From Aureimonas glaciei (GTDB taxonomy: Bacteria > Pseudomonadota > Alphaproteobacteria > Rhizobiales > Rhizobiaceae), in contig NZ_BMJJ01000013.1 in NCBI RefSeq assembly GCF_014643375.1, forward strand, positions 65,663-129,662: DNA of 64,000 nucleotides. Direction: 5' to 3'. Within the stretch, counting starts at the first letter, position 1; every line of letters begins with the position of its first letter. Made by a program: the position numbers and the translations under genes. Positions 35,669 to 46,558 of the stretch are shown one piece after another. The notes below the pieces were generated by a model. That model was given only the letters and a program-made list of their open reading frames with translations. It did not search any database and was not told where the DNA came from.

Positions 35669-36517
35669 ATGAGACTGGTGCGATTTGGCGAGCCGGGGGC
35701 CGAGAAGCCCGGATTGATCGACGCCGATCACGTGCTGCGCGATCTCTCCGGCGAGATCGACGACATCGCCGGGGATCATCTGTCTCGCGCCGGCCTCGAC
35801 CGGATCCGGGCGCTCGACCCCAAGAGCCTGCCGAAGGCCGATCCGTCGCGCCGCCTCGGTCCCTGCGTCGGGCGGGTCGGCAATTTCATCGCTGTCGGCC
35901 TGAACTATGCCGACCACGCGGCCGAGACCGGGGCGGAACTGCCGAGCGAGCCGGTGCTGTTCAACAAGGCGACATCGTCGATCGTCGGACCGCATGACGA
36001 CGTCATCATCCCGCTGGGCTCGACCAAGCTCGACTGGGAGGTCGAGATCGCCATCGTCATCGGCGAGACCGCCCACAATGTGTCCGAGGCCGAGGCGCTC
36101 GACCATGTCGCCGGCTTCTGCCTGTGCAACGACGTCTCCGAGCGCGCCTGGCAAAAGGAGCGCGGCGGACAGTGGATGAAGGGCAAGAGCGCGCCGACCT
36201 TCGGCCCGCTCGGGCCCTGGCTGGTGACGACGGACGCGATCGAGGACGTGCAGGCCATCGATCTCTGGCTCGACGTCTCGGGCCGGCGCATGCAGACCGG
36301 CTCGACCTCGACGATGATCTTTCCGGTCCGCACGCTCGTTTCCTACATCTCGCAGTTCATCGCGCTGCAGCCGGGCGACGTCATCACCACCGGTACGCCC
36401 GCGGGCGTCGGCGCTGGCATGAAGCCGCCGCGCTGGCTGCAGCCGGGCGACATCATCGCCCTCGGCGGGACGCATCTGGGCGAGCAGCGCCTGACGGTGA
36501 AAGCCCACACGGCCTGA
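35669..36517 (+). CDS. Fumarylacetoacetate hydrolase family protein
   Basis: 282 residues from the ATG at 35669. The FAH fold is shown by VGRVGNFIAVGLNYADHAAE near residue 68, the metal-binding WEVEIAIVIG near 120, GFCLCNDVSERAWQ, KSAPTFGPLGPWLVT and TTGTPAGVGAGMKPPRWLQPGD. Closest in pattern to the group that hydrolyses or decarboxylates 2,4-dioxo acids (for example 2,4-diketo-3-deoxy-L-fuconate hydrolase). Some members were once annotated as ureidoglycolate lyase, but the real AllA is already present here. The substrate cannot be fixed. It stands alone between the purine and glucan clusters. Confidence 0.85.
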   Translation: MRLVRFGEPGAEKPGLIDADHVLRDLSGEIDDIAGDHLSRAGLDRIRALDPKSLPKADPSRRLGPCVGRVGNFIAVGLNYADHAAETGAELPSEPVLFNKATSSIVGPHDDVIIPLGSTKLDWEVEIAIVIGETAHNVSEAEALDHVAGFCLCNDVSERAWQKERGGQWMKGKSAPTFGPLGPWLVTTDAIEDVQAIDLWLDVSGRRMQTGSTSTMIFPVRTLVSYISQFIALQPGDVITTGTPAGVGAGMKPPRWLQPGDIIALGGTHLGEQRLTVKAHTA

Positions 36518-36677
36518 GATCCCGCCCGCCGCGACAAACTTTCCTCGGTTGCGGCGCAACCTCTTGCCGCCGACGCGGTTCCCCTGCCAGGCGGAATCGC
36601 CGAGGCGGCCGAGCGCAGAGTCTCGCGAGCTTCGCTGCTCGATTGCCTTTTCCCGAAACTGCCCGGAAGGTTCATCC

Positions 36678-38726
36678 ATGGCTGATGCCATCGAAGCGAC
36701 CCGTAAATCGAAGCGCACGCCGGCGACGGCGGTGCCGCGAGCCATGGACGCCGACGTCGAGGCCCGCCTGCAGGCGCTGGCGGCCTCGCGCGTGGTCATC
36801 GAAGGCGTCGCGCCCGAGATCGACGGCGGGCGCTTTGCCGTCAAGCGCCTCGAAGGCGAGCCGCTGATCGTCGAGGCCGACATCTATTGCGACGGACACG
36901 AAGTGCTCGGCTCCGCCGTCGTCTATGGCGGTGTGGGTGGCGGCGAGCGCGAGATGCCGCTCGTCTTCGTCGACAACGATCGCTGGGCTGCGGAGATTTC
37001 CTTCGCCACGCCCGGCCCGCATCGCTTCTCGATCATCGCCTGGCGCGACCTCGCCGCGACATGGCGTTACGAGGCGGAGAAGAAGAAGACGGCGGGCCTC
37101 GATATCGCGCTGGAGCTGATCGAGGGGCGCAATCTTCTCGACGCTGCTTTAGCGTCCGGACGGGGTGGCAAGGACGACCAGAAGGCGCTGAAGGCGCTCG
37201 TCCAGAAGCTCGACCGGTTGAAGGCCAAGGGCGATGGCGAGGGGCAATACGCCCTTCTGAACGACGCCGAGACCATCCGCATTCTCGACTCCACCGGCGA
37301 CCGCACCAACCTGACGCGCTATGCGATCGACGTTCCGGTCTGGGTCGACCGCGAGGCGGCCGGCTTCAGCGCCTGGTACGAGCTGATGCCGCGTTCGCAG
37401 TCGGGCGATCCCACACGCCACGGCACGTTCGACGATGTCATCAAGCGGTTGCCCGACATCCAGGAGATGGGCTTCGACGTCCTCTACTTCCCGCCGATCC
37501 ACCCGATCGGGAAGACCAACCGCAAGGGCAAGAACAACACGCTGACGCCCGGCCCGGACGATCCCGGCAGCCCCTATGCCATCGGCTCGGCCGAAGGCGG
37601 GCACGATGCCCTGCATCCCGAGCTCGGGAACTTCGACGATTTCGCCCGTCTCGTTGCTGCTTCGAAGGAGCACGGGATGGAGATCGCCATCGATTTCGCC
37701 ATCCAGTGCGCGCCCGACCATCCCTGGATCAAGCAGCATCCGGAGTGGTTCGACTGGCGCCCGGACGGCTCCATCAAGTTCGCCGAGAACCCGCCGAAGA
37801 AGTACGAGGACATCGTCAACGTCCACTTCTACCGCGGCGCCATTCCCTCGCTCTGGTACGAGCTGCGCGACATCGTGCTGTTCTGGATCGACAAGGGCGT
37901 GCGCATCTTCCGCGTCGACAACCCGCACACCAAGCCCTTCCCCTTCTGGGAATGGATGATCGCGGAAGTGCGGCGGACGGAGCCGGGCGCGATCTTCCTC
38001 GCTGAGGCCTTCACCCGGCCGAAGCCGATGAAGCGGCTGGCGAAGGTCGGCTACAACCAGTCCTATTCCTACTTCACCTGGCGAAACCTGAAGGGCGAGC
38101 TGACGGAGTATCTGACCGAGCTGACGCAGGAAGAATGCGCCGAGTACATGCGGCCGAACTTTTTCGTCAACACGCCGGACATCAATCCGCGCTTCCTGCA
38201 GACCTCCGGGCGCCCCGGCTTCCAGATCCGCCTGGCGCTGGCTGCGACGCTCGGCGGCAATTATGGCGTCTATTCCGGTTTCGAACTGTGCGAATACATC
38301 CCCGTCCAGGGCAAGGAAGAGTACCTCAACTCCGAGAAGTACGAGATCCGCGCCTTCGATTGGAAGGCGCCCGGCAACATCCGCGACGACATCGCCTTCT
38401 TCAACCGCATCCGCCGCAGTGAACCGGCGATGCGCAATTTCCGCGATCTCGCCTTCTACAACATCTGGAACGACAACCTCTTGTGTTACGGCAAGCGGAC
38501 GCCGGACCGGTCGAGCTTCCTTCTCTTTATCGTCTCACTTGACCCGTTCGCGGGCCAGGGCGGGCATTTCGAGGTTCCGCTCTGGGAGCTGGGGCTTCCT
38601 GACAATGGAACGGTTCAGGTGGAAAATCTCGTCAGCGGCGAGCGTTTCGCCTGGCAGGGCAAGGTCCAGCATTGGTGGATCGATCCGAACGTTCTGCCCT
38701 ACGCCGCCTTCCGGCTGTCCGTCTGA
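36678..38726 (+). CDS. glgE: Alpha-1,4-glucan:maltose-1-phosphate maltosyltransferase GlgE
   Basis: 682 residues from the ATG at 36678; the frame runs back to 36549, but that part is not GlgE-like. N-terminal beta domain (RVVIEGVAPEIDGGRFAVKR), then a GH13 barrel. The catalytic aspartate lies in RIFRVDNPHTKPFPFWEW near residue 412 and the acid/base glutamate in IFLAEAFTRPK near 442; the substrate loop FPPIHPIGKTNRKGKNN is typical. It extends alpha-1,4-glucan with maltosyl units from maltose-1-phosphate. That donor is made by the TreS-maltokinase fusion encoded 114 bases downstream. Confidence 0.96.
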   Translation: MADAIEATRKSKRTPATAVPRAMDADVEARLQALAASRVVIEGVAPEIDGGRFAVKRLEGEPLIVEADIYCDGHEVLGSAVVYGGVGGGEREMPLVFVDNDRWAAEISFATPGPHRFSIIAWRDLAATWRYEAEKKKTAGLDIALELIEGRNLLDAALASGRGGKDDQKALKALVQKLDRLKAKGDGEGQYALLNDAETIRILDSTGDRTNLTRYAIDVPVWVDREAAGFSAWYELMPRSQSGDPTRHGTFDDVIKRLPDIQEMGFDVLYFPPIHPIGKTNRKGKNNTLTPGPDDPGSPYAIGSAEGGHDALHPELGNFDDFARLVAASKEHGMEIAIDFAIQCAPDHPWIKQHPEWFDWRPDGSIKFAENPPKKYEDIVNVHFYRGAIPSLWYELRDIVLFWIDKGVRIFRVDNPHTKPFPFWEWMIAEVRRTEPGAIFLAEAFTRPKPMKRLAKVGYNQSYSYFTWRNLKGELTEYLTELTQEECAEYMRPNFFVNTPDINPRFLQTSGRPGFQIRLALAATLGGNYGVYSGFELCEYIPVQGKEEYLNSEKYEIRAFDWKAPGNIRDDIAFFNRIRRSEPAMRNFRDLAFYNIWNDNLLCYGKRTPDRSSFLLFIVSLDPFAGQGGHFEVPLWELGLPDNGTVQVENLVSGERFAWQGKVQHWWIDPNVLPYAAFRLSV

Positions 38727-38840
38727 GGTGAAGCCCGCCGTGCCGCGTGCCCGCCACTCTCCGGGCGCATGGTCCGGAGAAGCCCGCCGCTCTCACGCCC
38801 CTTGACGTGTCGACTCACGACCCAAACCGAAGCGATCATC

Positions 38841-41800
38841 ATGAACGAGCACGCCACCATCACGCCCGCCGATCCGTCCACCGGCCCCAATCCGCAGGCG
38901 ACGGACTGGTACAAGGACGCGATCATCTACCAGCTGCACGTCAAGACCTTCGCCGACTCCAATGGCGACGGCATCGGCGACTTCGGCGGCCTGCTGGCGC
39001 ATCTCGACTACGTCCAGCAGCTCGGCGTGACCGCGCTCTGGCTTCTGCCCTTCTATCCCTCGCCGCTGCGTGACGACGGCTACGACATCTCCGACTATCG
39101 CTCGATCAACCCGTCCTACGGCAACATGGATGACTTCGACCGCCTGGTCGACGAGGCGCACAAGCGCGGCATGCGGGTGATCATCGAGCTCGTCATCAAC
39201 CACACCTCCGACCAGCATCCCTGGTTCCAGGCGGCGCGCAACGCGCCGAAGGGGAGCCCGGAGCGCGACTTCTACGTCTGGGCCGACGATGACAAGGGCT
39301 ACGACCAGACCCGCATCATCTTCACCGATACCGAGACGTCGAACTGGACCTACGATCCGGTCGCCAAGCAGTATTTCTGGCACCGCTTCTTCTCGCACCA
39401 GCCCGACCTCAACTTCGACAATCCGAAGGTGATGGAAGAGGTGCTGGGCGCCATGCACTTCTGGCTCGACAAGGGCGTTGACGGCCTGCGCCTCGACGCC
39501 ATTCCCTATCTCGTGGAGCGCGAGGGCACCAACAACGAGAACCTGCCGGAGACGCACGTCGTCCTGAAGGCGATCCGCACCGATCTCGATACGCATTATC
39601 CCGACAGAATGCTGCTCGCCGAGGCGAACCAGTGGCCGGAGGACACGCGCCCCTATTTCGGCGACGGCGACGAATGCCACATGGCGTTCCACTTCCCGCT
39701 GATGCCGCGCATGTACATGGCACTGGCTCAGGAAGACCGGCACCCGATCACCGACATCATGCGCCAGACGCCGGCAATCCCCGAGAACTGCCAGTGGGCG
39801 ATTTTTCTGCGCAACCACGACGAGCTGACGCTGGAAATGGTGACGGCGGAGGAGCGCGACTATCTCTGGTCGACCTATGCCGCCGACACCCGTGCCCGCA
39901 TCAATCTGGGCATCCGCCGGCGCCTGGCGCCGCTGATGGGCAATGATCGGCGCAAGATCGAGCTCTTGAACGCGCTGCTGATGTCGATGCCGGGTACGCC
40001 GACGCTCTATTACGGCGATGAGATCGGCATGGGCGACAACATCTATCTCGGCGACCGCGACGGCGTGCGCACGCCGATGCAGTGGTCGGCCGACCGCAAT
40101 GGCGGCTTCTCCCGCGCCGACCCCCAGCGCCTGTACCTGCCGCCGATCCAGGATCCGATCTACGGCTTCCAGGCGGTCAACGTCGAGGCGCAGTCGAACA
40201 ATCCGGCGAGCCAGCTGAACTGGACACGCCGGCTCATCCAGGTTCGCCGCACCCGCGAGGCCTTCGGCCGCGGGACGATCAATTTCCTCTATCCGTCGAA
40301 CCGCAAGATCATCGCTTACACTCGCGAATACGGGGCGGAACGGATCCTGTGCGTCGCCAACCTGTCGAGTTCTGCCCAGCCCGTGGAACTCGATCTCAGC
40401 GCCTTTGCCGGGACGGCACCCATCGAAATGCTCGGGCAGTCGCCCTTCCCATCCATCGGCCAGGCGCCGTACGTCTTGTCGCTGCCGGCCTACGGCTTCT
40501 TCTGGTTCGACCTGACGCCGTCGGCGGACGGGATGGCCGCCGACGGTCAGGTGCCGCAGCCGCTGCCGGAATTTGCCACCCTCGTGGTCCTGAAGGACCT
40601 GAAGGCGACGCTGAACGAGCAGAATCGTCGCGAGATCGAGACTGTCCTGCCGGAATTCGTCGGTCGGCAGCGCTGGTTCTCCGGCAAGAACGATCGGGTC
40701 GGGAAGGCAAGCTTCGCCGCCGTCGGCATGCCGGCTCCCGACCATCCACGCCATGTCCTCGCCGAGACCGTCTTACGGACGGCTGCCGGCGAGCAGCGCT
40801 ACTTCCTGCCGCTCAGCGCGCGCTGGGGCGAGCCGCATGTCGGCGCCAATGCCGCGAACCTGCCCTACACGCTGATGAAGCTGCGCCAGGGTCCACGGCT
40901 CGGCGCGATCATCGACGGCACGCGCGATCCCGGCCTCGTCAAGCTGTTCATCGCCATGATCGCCCGGGGTGGCGAGGTCGCGATGGAGGGCGGAAGGTTG
41001 GAGATCAGCGCATCCGCCGCCTGGGCCGAGCTGGTCGCGGCTGCCGGAGAAGTGCCGGTCGAGAGGATCGCGGCGATTTCGGGCGAGCAGTCGAACACCT
41101 CGATCATGATCGGCGACGAGGCGGTGATGAAGTTCTACCGCCTGCTGCGTGACGGCATCCAGCCGGAGCTCGAGGTGACGCGCTTCCTCACCGACAAGAC
41201 CAGCTTTACCGCCACGCCGGCGCTGCTCGGTTCCGTCGAGCTGGTGCGGCCGGACGGCAGCCGGTCGGCGATCGCCGCCATGTTCCAGCGGGTCGAAAAC
41301 CAGGGCGACGCCTGGACGGCCGTGGTCGATGGCCTGTCGCGGCACTTGCGCGACAATGCCTATGCGACCCAGCCGGGCATCGACGACGAGGATGCGGCCG
41401 TCGAGTCCAGCCTGCCCGCGCAGACGCGTATCGATGCCGGCGACCTCGTCGGCCGGCGTACGGGCGAGATGCACGCGGCCCTGTCGACCGTCACCGGCGA
41501 CACCGCCTTCGATCCCGAGCCCATCGACGCGGCGGCCCTGGCGCGCTTCGTCGAAGGCGCCCGGGCGAGCGCCAGCGAAGCACTGGAGGTTTTGAAGCGC
41601 GTTAGGGCGTCGGCGAGCGACGGCCTCGGCGAGGACATCGACCGGCTGTTGGGCGCCGAAAGCGCGATCCATGCCTGGTTCGATGGTTTTGCCGCGCTTC
41701 CGGCATCGGGCCTGATGACGCGCATCCACGGCGACTACCACCTCGGCCAGCTTCTGGTGGCCAAGAACGACGTCGTCATCCTCGATTTCGAGGGCGAACC

Positions 41801-42173
41801 CGGTGCGCCGCTGGAGGAGCGCCGGCAGAAGTCGTCGCCGCTGCGTGACGTCGCCGGCATGCTGCGCTCGTTCGACTATGCGGCCTTCGCCGCTCTCGAC
41901 AAGGCCGGTCCCTCGACCGAAGCGACGCTCGAAAAGCTGACGGACATGGCCGAGGCCTGGCGCGACGAGGTGAGCCGCGCCTTCCTGGCGGCCTGGAGCG
42001 AAGCATCGGGAATCGATCTCGCCAGCGAGGAGGCAGCCCGGTTGCTCGACCTCTTCCTGCTCCAGAAGGCTTTCTACGAACTCAAATACGAGGCGGCCTC
42101 GCGTCCGGCGTGGCTGTCGATTCCCCTCCGGGGAATCATTTCTCTCCTCGACAAGCGACAGGTTCTTTCATGA
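38841..42173 (+). CDS. treS: Trehalose synthase fused to maltokinase (TreS-Mak)
   Basis: 1110 residues from the ATG at 38841. Residues about 20-560 are TreS ([20 protein letters not shown]; nucleophile in [13 protein letters not shown]; acid/base in [12 protein letters not shown]; third acid in [13 protein letters not shown]). Residues about 590-1110 are a maltokinase with [28 protein letters not shown], and the kinase-like catalytic [10 protein letters not shown] near 962 and ILDFEGEP. TreS interconverts trehalose and maltose; the kinase phosphorylates maltose at C1 with ATP. Fusion channels trehalose toward GlgE. The stop overlaps glgB by four bases. Confidence 0.96.
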   Translation: MNEHATITPADPSTGPNPQATDWYKDAIIYQLHVKTFADSNGDGIGDFGGLLAHLDYVQQLGVTALWLLPFYPSPLRDDGYDISDYRSINPSYGNMDDFDRLVDEAHKRGMRVIIELVINHTSDQHPWFQAARNAPKGSPERDFYVWADDDKGYDQTRIIFTDTETSNWTYDPVAKQYFWHRFFSHQPDLNFDNPKVMEEVLGAMHFWLDKGVDGLRLDAIPYLVEREGTNNENLPETHVVLKAIRTDLDTHYPDRMLLAEANQWPEDTRPYFGDGDECHMAFHFPLMPRMYMALAQEDRHPITDIMRQTPAIPENCQWAIFLRNHDELTLEMVTAEERDYLWSTYAADTRARINLGIRRRLAPLMGNDRRKIELLNALLMSMPGTPTLYYGDEIGMGDNIYLGDRDGVRTPMQWSADRNGGFSRADPQRLYLPPIQDPIYGFQAVNVEAQSNNPASQLNWTRRLIQVRRTREAFGRGTINFLYPSNRKIIAYTREYGAERILCVANLSSSAQPVELDLSAFAGTAPIEMLGQSPFPSIGQAPYVLSLPAYGFFWFDLTPSADGMAADGQVPQPLPEFATLVVLKDLKATLNEQNRREIETVLPEFVGRQRWFSGKNDRVGKASFAAVGMPAPDHPRHVLAETVLRTAAGEQRYFLPLSARWGEPHVGANAANLPYTLMKLRQGPRLGAIIDGTRDPGLVKLFIAMIARGGEVAMEGGRLEISASAAWAELVAAAGEVPVERIAAISGEQSNTSIMIGDEAVMKFYRLLRDGIQPELEVTRFLTDKTSFTATPALLGSVELVRPDGSRSAIAAMFQRVENQGDAWTAVVDGLSRHLRDNAYATQPGIDDEDAAVESSLPAQTRIDAGDLVGRRTGEMHAALSTVTGDTAFDPEPIDAAALARFVEGARASASEALEVLKRVRASASDGLGEDIDRLLGAESAIHAWFDGFAALPASGLMTRIHGDYHLGQLLVAKNDVVILDFEGEPGAPLEERRQKSSPLRDVAGMLRSFDYAAFAALDKAGPSTEATLEKLTDMAEAWRDEVSRAFLAAWSEASGIDLASEEAARLLDLFLLQKAFYELKYEAASRPAWLSIPLRGIISLLDKRQVLS

Positions 42174-44401
42174 GCATGATCTCGAAGGCACCCAAGGCGA
42201 CGGACGCAACAGGCGTCGCCCACCGCCCGAACGAGCACGAGGCGCACGAGATCGCGCGGGGGACGCATGGCGACCCCTTCTCGATCCTCGGCCCGAAATA
42301 CGTCGAAGGCGGCGCCATCGTGCGCGCCTTCCGCCCCGGGGCCCACACGGCCGCCGTCGTCGACCGTTCCGGCAAGGTGCTGGGCGAACTGCAGCCGGTG
42401 CTGGCCGAGGGTTTCCACTCCGGCTTCGTTCCGGGGCTGGCCGACGGCGCCGAATACCGGTTCCGCTTCACCCATGGCGGCGACAGCTGGATTGAGGACG
42501 ACGCCTACCGCTTCGGCCCGATCCTCGGCGAAATGGACGTCTACCTCCTCGCCGAGGGCACGCATGAGCGCATCTACGAGAAATTCGGTGCCCATCCCAC
42601 CGTCATGGACGGGGTCGAGGGGACGAGCTTCGTCGTCCTGGCCCCTGCCGCCCGTCGCGTCTCCGTCGTCGGCAATTTCAACGCCTGGGATGGCCGCCGC
42701 AACGTCATGCGCAAGCGGCACGAATGCGGCGCCTTCGAGCTGTTCATCCCGGCGATCGGGCGCGGCGAGGTCTACAAGTACGAGATCATCGGACCGCAGG
42801 GCGAAGTCCTGCCGCTAAAGCAGGACCCGGTCGGCTTCCTGCAGGAGGAAGCGCCCTCGACTGCCTCGATCGTCGACGGGCTCGTCGAGCACGACTGGCA
42901 GGACCAGGCCTTTACGTCCAAGCCCGCGGACTGGCAGGACGCCGGCAAGGCGATCTCGATCTACGAGGTGCATCTCGGCTCCTGGCGGCGCGGCGACGAC
43001 AACGTCATGCTGGATTATGACCAGATCGCCGGCCTGCTCGTTCCCTACGTCAAGGAGATGGGCTTCACCCATGTCGAGTTCATGCCGGTCTCCGAGCATC
43101 CGTTCTACGGGTCCTGGGGCTACCAGCCGATCGGTCTCTACGCACCGACGTCGCGCTATGGCACGCCGGATGCCTTCGCCCGTCTCGTCGACGCGCTGCA
43201 CCAGGCCGATGTCGGCGTGCTGCTCGACTGGGTGCCGGGGCATTTTCCCACCGACATCCACGGTCTCGGCCGTTTCGACGGCACGGCGCTGTACGAGGAT
43301 CCCGATCCCAAGCGCGGCTTCCACAAGGACTGGAATACGCTGATCTATGGCTACGGCCGGACCGAGGTGAAGAATTTCCTCGTCTCAAATGCCAGCTACT
43401 GGCTCGACCGCTTCCACATCGACGGCCTGCGCGTCGATGCCGTGGCGTCGATGCTCTACCTCGACTACTCCCGCAATGCCGGCGAGTGGGAGCCCAACAT
43501 CTATGGCGGGCGCGAGAACCTCGAGGCCGTGGCCTTCCTGAAGGAGACGAACGAGCGGATCGGCGCGAGCTTCCCGAAGGCCACGACCCATGCCGAGGAA
43601 TCGACGGCGTTTCCGAGCGTCTCGCGGCCGACCTATGCCGGCGGGCTCGGCTTCCACTTCAAGTGGAACATGGGCTGGATGCACGACACCCTGCATTACA
43701 TGCAGGAAGACCCGATCAACCGGCGCTACCACCACCACCACATGACCTTCGGCATGGTCTATGCCTATTCCGAGAACTTCATCCTGCCGCTCAGCCATGA
43801 CGAAGTCGTCTATGGCAAGGGCTCGCTGCTCGGCAAGATGCCGGGCGACGACTGGCAGCGCTTTGCCAACCTCCGGGCCTACTACGGGTTCATGTGGTCG
43901 CATCCCGGCAAGAAGCTGATCTTCATGGGCTGCGAGTTCGGCCAGGAAAAGGAGTGGAACCACGACCAATCGCTCGACTGGCACCTTCTGGAGAACCCGG
44001 CGCACAAGGGCGTGCAGCGGCTGGTGCGCGACCTCAACACGCTCTACCGCGAGATCCCGGCGCTGCACGAACTGGACTGCGATCCGGCCGGCTTCGAATG
44101 GATCGACACGCAGAATGCCGACCAGAGCGTCATCGCCTTCCTGCGCAAGGACAGCCAGGGCAAGTCCGTGCTCGTCGTCTCGAACTTCACGCCCGTTCCG
44201 CGCCACGACTACCTCGTCGGCGTCCCCCATGGCGGTACGTGGACCGAGCGCATGAACACCGATGCCGGGATCTACGGCGGCTCCAATATCGGCAATCTCG
44301 GCGGCAAGACCGGCGAGGCGCATTCGGTCAACGGCCGGCCTTACTCTCTATCGCTTACACTGCCACCGCTGGCGACGATTGTGCTGGTGGCGGAGGACTA
44401 G
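42170..44401 (+). CDS. glgB: 1,4-alpha-glucan branching enzyme
   Basis: 743 residues from the ATG at 42170. The N-terminal domain ([18 protein letters not shown]) is followed by a CBM48 module ([21 protein letters not shown]) and the GH13 barrel: [10 protein letters not shown], nucleophile in [17 protein letters not shown] near 420, acid/base in [10 protein letters not shown] near 475, [12 protein letters not shown] near 541, then an all-beta C-terminal domain. It makes the alpha-1,6 branches on glucan built by GlgE. Its last 47 bases overlap the 3' end of the opposing GGDEF gene. Confidence 0.97.
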   Translation: MSMISKAPKATDATGVAHRPNEHEAHEIARGTHGDPFSILGPKYVEGGAIVRAFRPGAHTAAVVDRSGKVLGELQPVLAEGFHSGFVPGLADGAEYRFRFTHGGDSWIEDDAYRFGPILGEMDVYLLAEGTHERIYEKFGAHPTVMDGVEGTSFVVLAPAARRVSVVGNFNAWDGRRNVMRKRHECGAFELFIPAIGRGEVYKYEIIGPQGEVLPLKQDPVGFLQEEAPSTASIVDGLVEHDWQDQAFTSKPADWQDAGKAISIYEVHLGSWRRGDDNVMLDYDQIAGLLVPYVKEMGFTHVEFMPVSEHPFYGSWGYQPIGLYAPTSRYGTPDAFARLVDALHQADVGVLLDWVPGHFPTDIHGLGRFDGTALYEDPDPKRGFHKDWNTLIYGYGRTEVKNFLVSNASYWLDRFHIDGLRVDAVASMLYLDYSRNAGEWEPNIYGGRENLEAVAFLKETNERIGASFPKATTHAEESTAFPSVSRPTYAGGLGFHFKWNMGWMHDTLHYMQEDPINRRYHHHHMTFGMVYAYSENFILPLSHDEVVYGKGSLLGKMPGDDWQRFANLRAYYGFMWSHPGKKLIFMGCEFGQEKEWNHDQSLDWHLLENPAHKGVQRLVRDLNTLYREIPALHELDCDPAGFEWIDTQNADQSVIAFLRKDSQGKSVLVVSNFTPVPRHDYLVGVPHGGTWTERMNTDAGIYGGSNIGNLGGKTGEAHSVNGRPYSLSLTLPPLATIVLVAED

Positions 44402-45587
44402 CCTCCGTCGACGGAGCGGCGACGGCCGGGCCTCCTTCGGTCTGGCCGTCGGAACTGACGACGCGGTTCCGGCCGCGAGCCTTGGCACGGTAGAGCGCGT
44501 TGTCGGCGCGCCGGAGGAGATCGGCGAGGTCGCGGCCGAGTTCGGTGCTCGACAGCCCGATGCTGACGGTGATGCCCTGGGGCTTCGAGGGCATGCCGAG
44601 GGCCGCGATCTCGAATTCGGCCCGGAGCGCGTCCGCCCGCCGCGCCGCGGTCAGCCGATCGTTGCCGCGCATCAAGATGGCGAACTCCTCGCCGCCCAAG
44701 CGGCCAAGGAGGTCGCTCTTCGTTATATGACGTTCGGCCACCCGGCAGAACAGCGTGAGGACTTCGTCGCCGAAAGCGTGGCCATAGGCGTCGTTGACCG
44801 CCTTGAAGTGATCGAGGTCGCACAAAAGCAGCACGTCCTCACGGGCGGGAAAATCGGCGGCCGCCAGCAGGCGCTCGGCTTCGCTGCTGAAACCGCGGCG
44901 GTTGGAGACGCCGGTCAGGAAGTCGGTCTGCGCGGCGGCCAGGAGCATCTGCTCGCCGCGTTCGCGCGAAAGCGTCAGGAAGAGGTAGCCGAGCGCGACC
45001 AGCATCAGCACCGCTTCGAAGACGAACAGGATGGCCGGAAACCCCGCCATGTTGATCGGCTCGGTCGGCGATACCAGCCAGAGCACCGTGATGATCCGCA
45101 AAACCTGGACCCCGGCGTGAAAGAAGCAGACCATCCCCGCCTGACGCGCGGATCACAGTCCGCCGCCCCGCGTGATGAGCGTCCAGCCAGAGGCGGTCAT
45201 GTAGAAGATCACCACGATCGACACGAGGATCAGCCGGTGCCCGTCGTCGGCGAAGACGCCCTGACTCCAGGCGGCGAGCCAGATCAGAGGGCCGAGGACG
45301 ACGAGACCCCAGGGGGCTCTCGTGCCGGCAAAGGTGCTGACACCGCGCCAGGCGAGCCCGAAGCCCGCGAGAAGCAACAGGCTCGGCAGGCCACTGCGTC
45401 CCCCGACGGGATCGAACGGCCGGAGGGCCATGATCAGGCTGGCGCCGGCCAGGCACAGGAAGGTGACGCACCACCATATCAGCACCTTCGACGCCTCGCC
45501 CCGCCCGATGCCGTCGGCAGCCATCTTGATCGCGAACAAGAAAGCCACGGCCCCAAAGATGAAGAACGCAGTGGGGACGTGGATCAT
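44355..45587 (-). pseudogene. Membrane diguanylate cyclase interrupted by an in-frame TGA
   Basis: One reading frame, 411 codons including a TGA at 45153-45155. Before it (45587-45156): 144 residues with about five hydrophobic helices (MIHVPTAFFIFGAVAFLFAI, FYMTASGWTLIT). After it, in the same frame: another membrane helix and a complete GGDEF domain (QTDFLTGVSNRRGF, LCDLDHFKAVNDAYGHAFGD, active-site RLGGEEFAIL, ISIG-like VSIGLSS). An ATG at 45134 could give a 259-residue one- or two-helix cyclase. The context GGL-TGA-SARQ suggests a CGA arginine codon changed to TGA. The Pro/Ala-rich tail overlaps glgB. Alternatives: sequencing error or readthrough. Confidence 0.8.
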
Positions 45588-45664
45588 TCCGCGAGTCTCT
45601 CCAAAGCGAACGGCACAGGCACCGGCGTTCAGTCACTTTTTCGTTATTGTGGCCCGTAGTGTCT

Positions 45665-46558
45665 TTACTCGCCTGCCTCGCGCTCGTCGAGCGGGATGAC
45701 ATCGACGGCATGTCGCATGCGCTGCGAGCCGGAGGTGACGAGCACGCCGCTGACCGGGGCGACATCGGCGTAGTCGCGGCCGATGGCGACCTCGATATGG
45801 TCGGCGCTGGCCACAATGCCGTTCGTCGGATCGAAGCCGACCCAGCCGGTCACCGGGCCGAGCCAGACCTTCACCCAGGCATGCATGGCATCGCGTCCTT
45901 CCAATCGCGGCCGTCCGGGCGGCGGATCGGTGCGCAGAAAGCCGCTGACATAGGCCGCGGGAATGCCGCCGGCGCGCAGGCCGGCGATCATCAGATGGGC
46001 GAAATCCTGGCAGACGCCCTTGCGCGACCCGAAGACCTCCTCGACCGGGGTGTCGATCCGCGTCGCCCCGGGCGTGTAGGCGAAGTCCGCATGGATCTGC
46101 TGCGTCATGGCGAGGACCGCCTCGCCGCCGGTCGAGGCGCTGCGCGCGTGGCACTTGAGATAGTCGCTTGCCGGAAGCAGGGGGGGCACCAGGCGACTGG
46201 CTCCGAGAAAGTGGGCCGGCGCCTCGGCATCGGCCGCCCGGCTGTTCAGCGCCGCCACCCGGATATCCGCCAGGGTCCGGCCGTCGGTGCCTTCGGTGCG
46301 GCGGCTGGCGACCGCCACCCGCGCGCGCATTTCGACCATCAGCTGCTCATGCGGCCGGTGCAGGCGGATATGGTCGATGCCGTTGCCGAAGAAGTCGCGG
46401 TCGACCGCCGCCTCGTCGGGGGTCGGAAGAACCTTCACCGATTGCGCCGTGACCTTCTGCTCGGCGTCCTCGCGCGGCCGGATGCGCAGGATGTGGCGGG
46501 CATCCTTCACCGCCTGGGGGTAGTGGTAGGAGATCTTGAGCGTGATGTCGTAGATCAT
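45665..46558 (-). CDS. Transglutaminase-like family protein
   Basis: 297 residues from the ATG at 46558, overlapping the stop of the ATP-grasp/alpha-E gene by four bases. The N-terminal beta domain typical of bacterial transglutaminase-like proteins (YDITLKISYHYPQAVKDARH) precedes the core: catalytic Cys in GSRKGVCQDFAHLMIAGLR near residue 170, His in DAMHAWVKVWL near 223, Asp in GWVGFDPTNG. Such proteins act as peptidases, amidases or cross-linkers; the substrate is unknown. It is the last gene of a three-gene minus-strand operon with DUF2126-transglutaminase and ATP-grasp/alpha-E. Confidence 0.92.
   Translation of the reverse strand: MIYDITLKISYHYPQAVKDARHILRIRPREDAEQKVTAQSVKVLPTPDEAAVDRDFFGNGIDHIRLHRPHEQLMVEMRARVAVASRRTEGTDGRTLADIRVAALNSRAADAEAPAHFLGASRLVPPLLPASDYLKCHARSASTGGEAVLAMTQQIHADFAYTPGATRIDTPVEEVFGSRKGVCQDFAHLMIAGLRAGGIPAAYVSGFLRTDPPPGRPRLEGRDAMHAWVKVWLGPVTGWVGFDPTNGIVASADHIEVAIGRDYADVAPVSGVLVTSGSQRMRHAVDVIPLDEREAGE

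Noticed and set aside
35669-36517. FAA-hydrolase family gene as a second ureidoglycolate lyase
   Set aside because: A genuine AllA is encoded at 17838-18365 and this protein shows the general FAH signature with 2,4-dioxo-acid hydrolase features, so the purine role is unsupported.
36547-36561. GGTTGC-GGC-GCAACC stem before glgE as a terminator of the FAA-hydrolase gene
   Set aside because: The stem is short with a 3-base loop and no T-tract.
38793-40754. A 653-codon minus-strand frame opposite treS
   Set aside because: Fully overlaps a certain GH13 gene, and its composition is that of a mirror frame.
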